From positions 1 to 19,529 of the forward strand of contig CAYQMH010000041.1 in the NCBI GenBank assembly GCA_964418485.1: a stretch of DNA of 19,529 nucleotides, read 5' to 3'. Shown in pieces: positions 7,647-14,877 of this stretch. This DNA comes from JAFGHJ01 sp964418485. GTDB taxonomy: Bacteria; Hydrothermota; UBA3072. Position 1 is the stretch's first letter. Each line of letters begins with the position of its first letter. The notes beneath the pieces are model-generated. The model saw only the letters and a list, made by a program, of their open reading frames with translations, was not told where the DNA came from and did no database searches. The translations under genes were made by a program, and so were the position numbers.

Positions 7647-8045
7647 TTAGGGGTTTCCAATAAGCTTTTTTATTTCTCGCAGTAAATCTTTAGCTTCAAT
7701 AGGCTTTTCCATAAAGACGTTTACAGGCATGTATTCCATGTCTTTTTCCTGCCCGAGATTAAATTTAGCCATCTCTGAATCCTTATTTACCGCAGTTATC
7801 ATGATAATAGGTATTTTCTTTAAATCTTCTTCCGCTCTGATTTTTTCGCTTACCCATATACCATCGGTTTTTGTTTTCATCATAATATCCAGCAATATAA
7901 TGTCTGGAATTTTATCCCGCACTTTTTTAAATGCTTCTTCGCCGTTTCTGGCAGTTCGGGTTTCGTAACCATTGCCCTGCAAAATTATTTCCATCGTTTC
8001 TACAAAATCAGGGTCATCATCCACAATAAGTACTTCTTTTAGCAT
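7647..8045 (-). CDS. Single-domain response regulator (receiver only)
   Basis: A 132-residue CheY-like receiver without an output domain. Acidic pocket residues D9 and D10, phospho-acceptor D53 (ILLDIMM), T84 (IMITAV) and K114 (EKPI) are all present, so it should be phosphorylatable. The insertion KTKTDG after the acceptor replaces the usual short MPxMDG loop. Without a DNA-binding domain it probably acts through protein contacts or passes phosphate on. Its ATG shares one base with the kinase stop codon (TAATG), so it is translationally coupled to the kinase at 8045-8929, its obvious partner. What it controls is unknown; the ion-translocating operon diverges from this pair. Confidence 0.92.
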   Translation of the reverse strand: MLKEVLIVDDDPDFVETMEIILQGNGYETRTARNGEEAFKKVRDKIPDIILLDIMMKTKTDGIWVSEKIRAEEDLKKIPIIMITAVNKDSEMAKFNLGQEKDMEYMPVNVFMEKPIEAKDLLREIKKLIGNP

Positions 8046-8929
8046 TATTTCTCCTTTTTTTGGATTGCAGGGAAACTCAAGTTAAATGTAGTCCCTTTAT
8101 TTAATTTGCTTTTTACTCCTATAGTTCCCCCGTGAGCATTAATTATTCTTTTTACCAGAGAAAGGCCGAGCCCCATGCCTTCCTTTTTATGTCCGGGTCT
8201 TGCATTTTCACCCCGGAAGAAAATATTGTATATTTTTGATAGTTCTTTTTTCTTTATACCTATACCTTCGTCTTTTACTCGTAGCAGAAAGGAGCTATTG
8301 TCTTTTTTACTCGTTACCTTTACCTTGTTTCCCGGATTGCTGTATTTAATCGCGTTATGTATTATATTTATGAAAGCTCTTCTTAAGAGTTCCGGATTCC
8401 CGTAGATCGGAGGGATAGCGTCGGATAGATTCCAGTCTATTTTAATATTGTTTTGTGTAGCAAACGCATCCATTTCTTCGGTCAGGGAGGAAAGTAATTT
8501 TACCGTATCAATCTTTTTTATTTCGATTTCACCCGTTCCTTCTTCGAGGTGAGAGAACATTAATAAGTCGTTCAAAAGTTTTGTAACGTCATTGATTCTT
8601 ACTTTTGCTCTGTTGAGAAGTTCTTTTTGTTTTTTAATATCTTTTTCGAGGTAGCCATCCAGTATTACGTTTAAAATATTATAAACCGAAGCTAGCGGAG
8701 CCTTCAATTCATGGGATACTTCATAAGTGAATCTGGTCTTTGCTTTTGTTAGCTCAACTGTTTTTGCGTAATGTTCGCTGCACGCGGATTTGGCATCCAT
8801 GGATTGTTTTCTAATGTTTTTTAATTTTTCAATTAATGTTGATATGTCGGATTCAAGCTTGCCATGCCAATCTCTTATTCTGTCAAGATGGCATTCCGGA
8901 TCATTAATGTTACAAATTTTTGGTTCCAT
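8045..8929 (-). CDS. Soluble sensor histidine kinase
   Basis: A 294-residue HisKA/HATPase_c kinase with no membrane segment, so it senses a cytoplasmic signal or partner. The H-box is FTYEVSHELKAPLASVYN with phospho-acceptor H73; the N-box is INIIHNAIKYSN (N192); G1 is KDEGIGI (219-225); G2 is EGMGLGLSLVKRI (250-262). Residues about 25-68 form a likely coiled coil. The first 25 residues are unusual, with C6, C13, H14 and H22, which could bind a metal or respond to redox state, but this is speculative. A longer frame opens at 8995; I chose the ATG at 8929 because AAGGAG lies 7 bases before it and the extra 22 residues look unrelated. It is coupled to the receiver gene downstream and diverges from the Mbx-like operon, separated by 224 bases. 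Confidence 0.9.
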   Translation of the reverse strand: MEPKICNINDPECHLDRIRDWHGKLESDISTLIEKLKNIRKQSMDAKSACSEHYAKTVELTKAKTRFTYEVSHELKAPLASVYNILNVILDGYLEKDIKKQKELLNRAKVRINDVTKLLNDLLMFSHLEEGTGEIEIKKIDTVKLLSSLTEEMDAFATQNNIKIDWNLSDAIPPIYGNPELLRRAFINIIHNAIKYSNPGNKVKVTSKKDNSSFLLRVKDEGIGIKKKELSKIYNIFFRGENARPGHKKEGMGLGLSLVKRIINAHGGTIGVKSKLNKGTTFNLSFPAIQKKEK

Positions 8930-9040
8930 ATTTTTATCTCCTTGTAATATTAAGTAGATTAAAAAAAAATGCAAGCAGCGATGTTTAAGTGCCACAGCAG
9001 TAAAAATGCGTTAAGCTAATGTTACTCATCGGGACAGGAA

Positions 9041-9058
9041 ATGTGATTTTTTTCACAA
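9041..9058. promoter_or_regulatory. Palindromic operator, Rex-like or CRP/FNR-type
   Basis: ATGTGATTTTTTTCACAA contains perfect half-sites TGTGA-N6-TCACA, the CRP consensus core. It also fits the Rex operator TTGTGAA-N4-TTCACAA at 12 of 14 defined positions, missing at positions 1 and 7. It ends one base before the -35 box of the promoter at 9060-9088, with its centre about 45 bases before the expected transcript start. That position could serve either an activator or a repressor. The rest of 8930-9153 holds the two divergent leaders. Confidence 0.6.
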
Positions 9059-9059
9059 C

Positions 9060-9088
9060 TTGACAAACTTCTGAATGATTATTATTAA
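9060..9088 (+). promoter_or_regulatory. Sigma-70-type promoter of the Mbx-like operon
   Basis: TTGACA (9060-9065, perfect) is followed by a 17-base spacer and TATTAA (9083-9088, 4/6). Transcription would start near 9095, leaving a leader of about 60 bases before the first gene, whose ribosome site is GGAGGG at 9144-9149. Confidence 0.65.
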
Positions 9089-9153
9089 ACTTTGTGAATA
9101 GAATATCTAAGTTGGCCTATTTTTTATAAAAAGATAATTTGATGGAGGGTTAA

Positions 9154-9678
9154 TTGAATAAAAATAAGGGTTTTGACGTAAGAGAGAGGATAAAAAGTTT
9201 CTTTTGGTTATTTTTCTTTCTTTTCGCCCTCTGGTTGTTGCTTACATCGACATTTAATTCTCAGGAGTTGCTAATTGGAGTTTTTGTTTGTTTCGTCATT
9301 GCCCTTATAACTCATAAATTTTATATTAAATTAGGTTTTCCTTCCGTGAGCCTTAAGAAGTTTTATTTTTCTTTTGTTTATATATTAGTTCTCTTTTATG
9401 AGATAATAAAAGCTAATTTAGATGTAGCCCTTAGGGTTATTCGTCCGTCCCTGCCGATAAATCCTGGTGTGGTAATTATAAAAACCAGTCTTAAATCAGA
9501 TATCGCAAAAACAATTCTGGCTAATTCCATAACCCTAACGCCCGGTACATTTACTCTGGATATTCAAGGGAATAAATTGTTGATTCACTGGATAGATGTA
9601 GAAGCGACAGATATCGCTGCCGCGACCAATATTATAGGCGAAAGGTTCGAAAAATATTTGAGGATTATATTTCAATGA
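9154..9678 (+). CDS. mnhE: Antiporter subunit MnhE/MrpE-like (MbxA position)
   Basis: A 174-residue MrpE/MnhE homologue, first gene of the complex operon. Two or three N-terminal membrane segments (about 15-32, 36-52, 66-86) are followed by the family's soluble tail: IIKANLDVALRVIRP, then a KTSLKSDIAKTILANSITLTPGT block (105-127) and ending in a WIDVEATD region. In Mrp and Mbh/Mbx complexes MrpE (subunit A) packs at the antiporter end of the membrane arm; its precise job is unsettled. The start codon is TTG: GGAGGG stands 4 bases before it, the only upstream ATG (9142) is stopped after three codons, and no internal Met fits. Its stop overlaps the MnhF start (ATGATG). Confidence 0.92.
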   Translation: MNKNKGFDVRERIKSFFWLFFFLFALWLLLTSTFNSQELLIGVFVCFVIALITHKFYIKLGFPSVSLKKFYFSFVYILVLFYEIIKANLDVALRVIRPSLPINPGVVIIKTSLKSDIAKTILANSITLTPGTFTLDIQGNKLLIHWIDVEATDIAAATNIIGERFEKYLRIIFQ

Positions 9679-9929
9679 TGGCGACTATATATTTTGTAGT
9701 TATGGGTTTAGGAGTTATATTATGTCTGCTCAGGATGCTTAAAGGTCCGACTGCTCCTGATCGTGCTGTCGCGCTGGATACAGCGGTTACAGTTACTGTC
9801 GCGTTGTTGGTCCTCATTGGTCTTGTCCTCCGAAGAAGAATATACCTTGATGTTTCATTGGTGTATGCCGTTCTAACCTTTATAGGTTCAGTTGCGATAG
9901 CAAGATATCTCGAAGGAGGAATCGAATGA
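9675..9929 (+). CDS. mnhF: Antiporter subunit MnhF/MrpF-like (MbxB position)
   Basis: An 84-residue three-span membrane protein. The family block LKGPTAPDRAVALDT (22-36) is intact with D29 and D35; the latter two acids are the conserved polar residues within the membrane part. Hydrophobic spans lie at about 4-20, 38-53 and 58-77. MrpF with MrpG and MrpC forms the part of the antiporter module thought to carry Na+. The gene overlaps MnhE by four bases and MnhG by four bases, a normal tight operon. Two Met codons in a row make the start uncertain by one residue. Confidence 0.93.
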   Translation: MMATIYFVVMGLGVILCLLRMLKGPTAPDRAVALDTAVTVTVALLVLIGLVLRRRIYLDVSLVYAVLTFIGSVAIARYLEGGIE

Positions 9930-10267
9930 TCTGGGGTTGGTGGGTTACGGGATTTGGTGTGATATTTTTGTTCCTGGGTAGCCTCGGAGTGTACAGGATG
10001 CCTGATGTATACAATAGATTGCAGGCGGGAACAAAGTGTACGACACTTGGCGCCTTCTGTACCATTATCGGTGTCGGAATAATAGAACCCTCCTGGTTCT
10101 GGACAACTTTTATAATCGCGGTATTTGTATTGTTGACTAATCCAATATCGAGTCATGCGCTTGGAAGAGCGTCCTGTGTTTCAAAAGTCAAACTCTGTAA
10201 AAAAACAAAGGTTGATCAATCGAAGGGTTTTTGCGGAGAAAAGGATAAAGAGGATGATAATTCTTGA
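9926..10267 (+). CDS. mnhG: Antiporter subunit MnhG/MrpG-like (MbxC position)
   Basis: A 113-residue three-span membrane protein of the MrpG/MnhG family. The signature GSLGVYRMPDVYNRLQAGTK (18-37) is present, followed by TTLGAF and NPISSHALGRAS (72-83), as in the family. Spans are at about 6-24, 39-54 and 58-71. After the usual end the protein has a polar cytoplasmic tail of about 30 residues with three cysteines (C84, C91, C103) and an acidic end (EKDKEDD). The tail part KVKLCKKTKVDQSKG resembles the common MrpG tail, but the cysteines are not something I recognise as standard. Its end overlaps the region upstream of the MbhD-like start. Confidence 0.92.
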   Translation: MIWGWWVTGFGVIFLFLGSLGVYRMPDVYNRLQAGTKCTTLGAFCTIIGVGIIEPSWFWTTFIIAVFVLLTNPISSHALGRASCVSKVKLCKKTKVDQSKGFCGEKDKEDDNS

Positions 10268-10508
10268 GATAATCCTGGTTTTTGTGATGCTTGTGGGTGC
10301 CGTTGCTGCCGGGGTTTTTAAAGATTTGTTAAATGCGGTAATCGCTGCCGGCTTTGTTAGCTTTATTGCGGCAATACTCTTCTATTTTCTTCATGCTCCC
10401 GATGTGGCTATGGCTGAAGCTTCTATTGGTGCTGCCTTAACTGTAGCCATTTTCATAATAGCTATTAAAAAAACAAAAAGGTTCGAGGAAGATGAGAAAG
10501 GTAATTAG
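10254..10508 (+). CDS. MbhD-like membrane subunit (DUF4040, MrpA C-terminal-like)
   Basis: An 84-residue, three-span protein matching the MbhD/DUF4040 domain, which in classic Mrp antiporters is the C-terminal part of MrpA and in Mbh/Mbx complexes is a separate subunit. The diagnostic block HAPDVAMAEASIGAALTVAIF (47-67) is complete, with D50 and E55 in the membrane. The open frame extends back to 10155, but that stretch lies inside the MnhG gene and encodes a basic, non-family sequence. I chose the ATG at 10254 (MIILEIILV), which gives the family length. It overlaps MnhG by 14 bases and the next gene by 17. Having MbhD free, rather than a full MrpA, is a mark of Mbh/Mbx-type operons. Confidence 0.88.
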   Translation: MIILEIILVFVMLVGAVAAGVFKDLLNAVIAAGFVSFIAAILFYFLHAPDVAMAEASIGAALTVAIFIIAIKKTKRFEEDEKGN

Positions 10509-11175
10509 TTTTATTTTAATAGTAATAATTGCTGCAGGTGTTTTTTTCTCGCTGGAGGAAGTACCTTTTGGAGCCACAAAAAGCAGGGTGAGGGAATATT
10601 ACCTTGATAACGGTATAAAACAAACAGGAGCTGCAAATATAGTGACATCTGTGGTGGTTAATTATCGTGGTTTTGATACGCTCGGAGAAGTAACTGTATT
10701 ATTCCTCGCGAGTATCGGTCTTTCCGCGGTTCTTTACAGAAAAAAAGAGGAGAGAGGCAAAAAGAGAAGAGAGAGCAGTTTGATTTTATATACCGGCTGC
10801 AGATTTTTGTTTCCTCTTATTCTACTTTTCGGTTCTTACATATTCATTCATGGCCATTTGACTCCCGGAGGAGGTTTTCAGGGAGGAGCTATAATAGCAT
10901 CCGGATTTTTGCTTACCATGCTTGGTTGTTGGGGATGGGAGGGAATTAATAGGAATAGGTTTAAGATAACAGAATCTCTTTCGGGTCTTGCCTTTGTTGT
11001 TATAGGTCTTCTTGGATTACTTTACGGAGGATATTTCCTTTTTAATTATCTGCCCAAAGGAATACCGAATCAACTTTTTAGTGCCGGAATTATTCCTCTT
11101 GTGTATATCGCCATAGGATTCAAAGTGGGTTCGGAGATTGCGGGTATAATAAATGATATGGTGAGGAGCGGGTAA
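10492..11175 (+). CDS. MbhE-MnhB fusion membrane subunit
   Basis: A 227-residue protein joining two subunits. Residues 1-85 are MbhE-like: an N-terminal span (5-20), then VTSVVVNYRGFDTLGEVTVLF (51-71), the pattern found at the very end of MrpA. Residues about 97-222 are MnhB/MrpB: FGSYIFIHGHLTPGGGFQGG (113-132) is the family signature, followed by three spans. A short basic linker (KKEERGKKRRE, 84-94) joins them. In some archaeal Mbh operons the two are separate genes. The overlap with both neighbours shows the same tight packing as the rest of the operon. I cannot say how common this fusion is in bacterial Mbx-type clusters. Confidence 0.88.
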   Translation: MRKVISFILIVIIAAGVFFSLEEVPFGATKSRVREYYLDNGIKQTGAANIVTSVVVNYRGFDTLGEVTVLFLASIGLSAVLYRKKEERGKKRRESSLILYTGCRFLFPLILLFGSYIFIHGHLTPGGGFQGGAIIASGFLLTMLGCWGWEGINRNRFKITESLSGLAFVVIGLLGLLYGGYFLFNYLPKGIPNQLFSAGIIPLVYIAIGFKVGSEIAGIINDMVRSG

Positions 11176-11534
11176 TGGAATTCATAGAAAATTATATGTA
11201 TTACATCGCATCTTTTGGTTTAATCCTTATAGGTCTTTATATAATGCTTGTTAAGAAAAATTTGATAAAAATTATTATAGGTCTTTCAATTATAGATACG
11301 GGAGTAAATATTTTATTGATTTCTGTGGGTTATTTAAAGGAAGGAACCGCCCCTATTTTCTCACGTGAGGGTTTATTACCTTCAAGGATGGTCGATCCCG
11401 TGCCGCAGGCACTGGTTCTGACTGCTATTGTTATAGGGGTGGCGATCCTGGCGCTTGCATTGACTTTAGCAATTGTTCTTTACCGTCATTACGGAACTCT
11501 AAATGTTAGAAAAATAAGGAATCTTAAATGGTAA
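11175..11534 (+). CDS. mnhC: Antiporter subunit MnhC/MrpC-like (NuoK homologue)
   Basis: A 119-residue three-span protein of the MrpC/NuoK family. The signature DPVPQALVLTAIVIGVA (74-90) is essentially complete, and D41 in LSIIDTGVNILLI fits the second span. NuoK and MrpC form part of the ion path linking the antiporter module to the rest of the complex. The start ATG overlaps the preceding stop by one base, and the end overlaps the MnhD-like start by seven bases. Confidence 0.93.
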   Translation: MEFIENYMYYIASFGLILIGLYIMLVKKNLIKIIIGLSIIDTGVNILLISVGYLKEGTAPIFSREGLLPSRMVDPVPQALVLTAIVIGVAILALALTLAIVLYRHYGTLNVRKIRNLKW

Positions 11535-13006
11535 ATCCTGTTTTACTTATAATTATTCCTTTAGCCGGAGCTTTTGCTATACCGTTATTTGGTTTTATAT
11601 CCAAGCATATATCGAAATATATTTCTTTAATTTCTACTCTGGCTATGGCTGTGATTGTAGGTTTCTTAGTTCCGCAAGTTATAAACAATCCCATAATTGT
11701 TCTGATTGGAGGTTTTAAGCCTCCTTTTGGTATCAACCTTGTTGTAAGCCCCTTTTCTCTGTTTTTTGCGGGTGTTATAAGCTTGCTCGGTTTTCTTGTG
11801 TCCATTTATGCTATAAAATATATCTATGAAGGAGATGTCGAGAAGTATCACCTTTTATTTCTGCTTTTTATAACAGGTGCCACAGGGGTTGTCCTTACAG
11901 GTGACATATTTAACTTATTTGTTTTCTTTGAGATACTCTGTATTTCTTCCTACGCTTTGGTTGCTTATAATAGGGATAAGGACGGAGTGGAAGCAGGTAT
12001 AAAATACCTCATTCAGGGTTCTGTGGGTTCGTCTTTTATTCTTATCGGAATAGCCTTGCTTTATGGTCTTTGTGGTTCACTTAATATGGCGGATATAGCA
12101 AGTCAAATTCATTCCGTAAATTCCCCCTTATTATCTCTTGCACTGGTTCTTTTTCTTACAGGTTTTGGAATCGAAGGAGCTATATTTCCACTGAATGCCT
12201 GGTTGCCTGATGCTCACGCGAGCGCTCCCTCGACTATAAGCGCTGTACTTTCCGGTTTCGCAATCGAAGTAGGAGTATATGCAGTCGTGCGGTTTGTCTG
12301 GACTATATTCGGAGCGTTAAGTATGCTTCATTTTCTTGCAGGACTTGGAGTTCTGACGTTGCTTGTTGGCGAATTAGTAGCTTTTAGACAGAATCGTATT
12401 AAGCGCATGCTTGCTTATTCGTCAATAGGGCAGATAGGTCTTATTGTGTTTGCTTTTGGGATAGCTTCTGTTGCAGGAGTTAAAGGAGCTTTATTCCAAA
12501 TTGCATCTCATGCAATGGCAAAAGCTTTGCTCTTTTTGGCTGCAGGTTATATGATCTATAGAGCGGGGTCTAAGGATATTTCTTCGCTGGAAGGAATGGG
12601 GAGAAGAATGCCTTTCACTTCTTTAGCTTTCACGGTAGGAGCTTTTTCGCTTGTAGGTTTTCCGCCTTTTGTAGGGTTCTCCAGTAAGTTTTTAGTAATA
12701 AAAGCTGCATTGGCTGAGGGACAGCTTATATTTGCCATTCTTATCGGGTTTGTTTTATTAGGCACAATAATCGAAGGATCTTATTTCCTTAAGGTAATTC
12801 AGACAATTTATTTTAAAGGAGGAGAAGATAGTTCTAATAAAAGAATAGAAGCTCCTATCTGTGCTTTGATTCCCATGTTTATTTTGCTTATTCTAATCGT
12901 AGTTGTAGGGGTATATCCAGGCTTAATAAGTAGCGTTTTAGACTCGGCAGCTTCAGGGTTCCTGGATAGAATACAATATATTAAAACTGTATTGGTAGGA
13001 ATATAA
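11528..13006 (+). CDS. MnhD/MrpD-like antiporter-type subunit (MbxH position)
   Basis: A 492-residue polytopic subunit, about 14 spans, of the NuoL/M/N-MrpA/D family that drives ion transport in complex I relatives. Expected features: E135 (VFFEI, TM5), PLNAWLPDAHASAPS (221-235), MLAYSSIGQIG (294-304), QIASHAMAKALLF (324-336; H328, K332), GFSSKF with K387 (TM12) and E416. Unusual: at the position of the TM7 lysine (E. coli NuoM K234, NuoN K217, MrpD K219) it has E216 (GIEGAIFPLN), and at the TM8 lysine (NuoM K265, NuoN K247) it has E247 (GFAIEVGVYA). Both are plain GAA codons. The alignment is by eye but anchored by the WLPDAH block. The gene overlaps MnhC by seven bases and is followed 13 bases later by the second antiporter-like gene. 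Confidence 0.9.
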   Translation: MVNPVLLIIIPLAGAFAIPLFGFISKHISKYISLISTLAMAVIVGFLVPQVINNPIIVLIGGFKPPFGINLVVSPFSLFFAGVISLLGFLVSIYAIKYIYEGDVEKYHLLFLLFITGATGVVLTGDIFNLFVFFEILCISSYALVAYNRDKDGVEAGIKYLIQGSVGSSFILIGIALLYGLCGSLNMADIASQIHSVNSPLLSLALVLFLTGFGIEGAIFPLNAWLPDAHASAPSTISAVLSGFAIEVGVYAVVRFVWTIFGALSMLHFLAGLGVLTLLVGELVAFRQNRIKRMLAYSSIGQIGLIVFAFGIASVAGVKGALFQIASHAMAKALLFLAAGYMIYRAGSKDISSLEGMGRRMPFTSLAFTVGAFSLVGFPPFVGFSSKFLVIKAALAEGQLIFAILIGFVLLGTIIEGSYFLKVIQTIYFKGGEDSSNKRIEAPICALIPMFILLILIVVVGVYPGLISSVLDSAASGFLDRIQYIKTVLVGI

Positions 13007-13019
13007 AAGGAGTTAAGAG

Positions 13020-14873
13020 ATGATTTTAGGGGTACTGCTTATAGTTGCATTTGGGGGAGCATTTCTGACCTATCTTTTCGGGAAAATCTCCTCCAGATTA
13101 CGCGATGTATTTGCAGTTCTTATCTCTTTAGCTTTAGTAGTTATTACCTGTTTACTTTACAACAAGCAACAACAAATAGTTTACTTTGTATTCTTCGACA
13201 TCCCTCTTATTCTGAGATCGAATATGCTTTCCTGGTTTTTTGGTATTACAATTGCAGGGATTGGTCTACTCTCAGTTATATATTCTTTGGGATACATGGG
13301 GAAAGAAGAAAAATTGGATTATTATTACTTCATAATGATACTTATTAATGCATCTATGATTGGGACTGTCTTTAGTGGTGACTTTATATCATTTTTTATA
13401 TTTTGGGAAATAATGAGTTGGAGTACCTATCTTTTAATAAGCTATAAGGGAGGTAAGGCATTATCCGCTGGAATGAAGTATATAATTATGTCAATTATTG
13501 GTTCCATGACTATGTTAATTGCTATTATTAGTTTATATGTTACCTGCGGTACTCTGGAGTTTTCCTCCCTGGTTTCTCAAGTAAAAATTGCTTCAATAAG
13601 CTACAATTTATTCCTTCTCATTATGTTTGGGGTTGTCTTTACCATTATTAATGCATTCTGGCCACTTCACACCTGGCTTCCTGATGCCCATGCGGAAGCT
13701 GTGAGTCCATTTTCATCGATTCTTTCAGCAGTACTTGTTAGAAAAGGATTGTATGGACTCTACCTCGTTATGTATATAATATTAGGTTTAAATGTTTTGA
13801 ATAAGTTGTCTTTCGGATTTATAAGTTATAATAATGTGTTCTGTTTCATTGGTGCGGTCACGATAGTCTTTGCAGCATTTAGTGCTTTTCTTCAAGATGA
13901 TAGTAAAAGGATCCTTGCCTGGAGTACAGTTGGTCAGGGTGGTTATATGATTTTGGGAATTGCGTTTACCACAGCTATTGGACTTGCTGGAGGTATGTTT
14001 CACGTTTTAAATCATTGTATTTATATAGCCTTACTTTTCTTTGTGGCCGGCGCAGTGGAACACCAAACCGGAGGGATAAGAGATATAAATAAGTTGGGTG
14101 GATTAATTAAAAAAATGCCTGTTACTTTTATAGGAGGAGTGGTAGGTATCTCTGGTTTAATTGGGTTGCCGTTAACCTGTGGTTTTGTTTCTAAATGGTT
14201 AATATATAAAGCGTTAATTTTGGAAAACCATCCATTTTTAGCGTTTGCTGCATTTATGGGAACCTGGGGGACCATCTTATACGGATATAAATTTATTCAT
14301 AACATTTTCTTAGGTCAATTACCGAAAGAATTCGAAGATGTTAAAGAAGTTCCCTTTTCAATGAAATTCCCCATAATTTTATTAACAATAGCGGTTATTT
14401 TAATTGGCGTTCTTCCCGGCATACCCCTTAAAGTTATAAATATTATTAATGTTTCTGCCGGTTTTAAAGCTTTATCGATAAATATATCAGGTGTTATTTC
14501 GGAGACTGGTGTGTTAAATACTGTAAATATCTTTGCCGCCATTTTAGCGGCTTTATTAGTAATTTATTTATTCTTCCGTACCGGTGCCGAATCAGAGAGA
14601 GTCCCCCAGGAAGATTCTTATGCTGCAGGTTCATATATTCCTATAGGGAAATATCATTACACTGTTAAATTTTACGATCCGTTTTCCAGACTTGCGAAAC
14701 CATGGCTGAAGGACAGGATAGATAATTTTTACGGATGGTTAACCCGCATAGTAGGAAAAACAGCTGAAAGACTAAGGCATATTTATACAGGAGATTTAGG
14801 TTTTTACCTCGTATACATTGTCCTTTTTCTGGCAGCATTGATTTTTGTGCGGATTATATGTAGACAATGGTGA
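13020..14873 (+). CDS. Second antiporter-like subunit (MbxH'-type, NuoL/HyfB family)
   Basis: A 617-residue polytopic subunit of the NuoL/M/N family. Anchors: E130 (FIFWEIMSW, TM5), WPLHTWLPDAHAEAVSP (214-230), ILAWSTVGQGGYMILGIA (298-315), HVLNHCIYIALLFF (328-341; H332) and GFVSKW with K392. The TM7 lysine position is I210, the TM8 position is R241 (followed by K242), and the lysine of the HxxxK pair after H332 is I336. It is longer than the first antiporter subunit: after a span at 503-519 there is a polar, partly amphipathic segment (520-590, with KFYDPFSRLAK and DNFYGWLTR) and a last span at 594-613. That recalls the NuoL/HyfB end, where a lateral helix ties the arm together. AAGGAG lies 7 bases before the ATG. 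Two antiporter-like subunits in a row are typical of Mbx/Mbs rather than Mbh operons. Confidence 0.9.
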   Translation: MILGVLLIVAFGGAFLTYLFGKISSRLRDVFAVLISLALVVITCLLYNKQQQIVYFVFFDIPLILRSNMLSWFFGITIAGIGLLSVIYSLGYMGKEEKLDYYYFIMILINASMIGTVFSGDFISFFIFWEIMSWSTYLLISYKGGKALSAGMKYIIMSIIGSMTMLIAIISLYVTCGTLEFSSLVSQVKIASISYNLFLLIMFGVVFTIINAFWPLHTWLPDAHAEAVSPFSSILSAVLVRKGLYGLYLVMYIILGLNVLNKLSFGFISYNNVFCFIGAVTIVFAAFSAFLQDDSKRILAWSTVGQGGYMILGIAFTTAIGLAGGMFHVLNHCIYIALLFFVAGAVEHQTGGIRDINKLGGLIKKMPVTFIGGVVGISGLIGLPLTCGFVSKWLIYKALILENHPFLAFAAFMGTWGTILYGYKFIHNIFLGQLPKEFEDVKEVPFSMKFPIILLTIAVILIGVLPGIPLKVINIINVSAGFKALSINISGVISETGVLNTVNIFAAILAALLVIYLFFRTGAESERVPQEDSYAAGSYIPIGKYHYTVKFYDPFSRLAKPWLKDRIDNFYGWLTRIVGKTAERLRHIYTGDLGFYLVYIVLFLAALIFVRIICRQW

Positions 14874-14877
14874 TATT

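Noticed and set aside
8930..8995. Longer kinase start at 8995
   Set aside because: AAGGAG points to the ATG at 8929; the extra stretch is AT-rich leader sequence with a poly-A/T run.
9665..10156. Minus-strand 163-residue frame under MnhF/MnhG
   Set aside because: Antisense shadow of two well-conserved antiporter subunits; no family features of its own.
10155..10253. Longer N-terminus for the MbhD-like protein
   Set aside because: The added residues overlap the MnhG gene, are basic and non-family-like; the ATG at 10254 gives the family length.
14845..14877. TTG start for the NuoH-like subunit
   Set aside because: It overlaps the previous gene and adds a non-family stretch; ATG at 14878 follows the stop by four bases.
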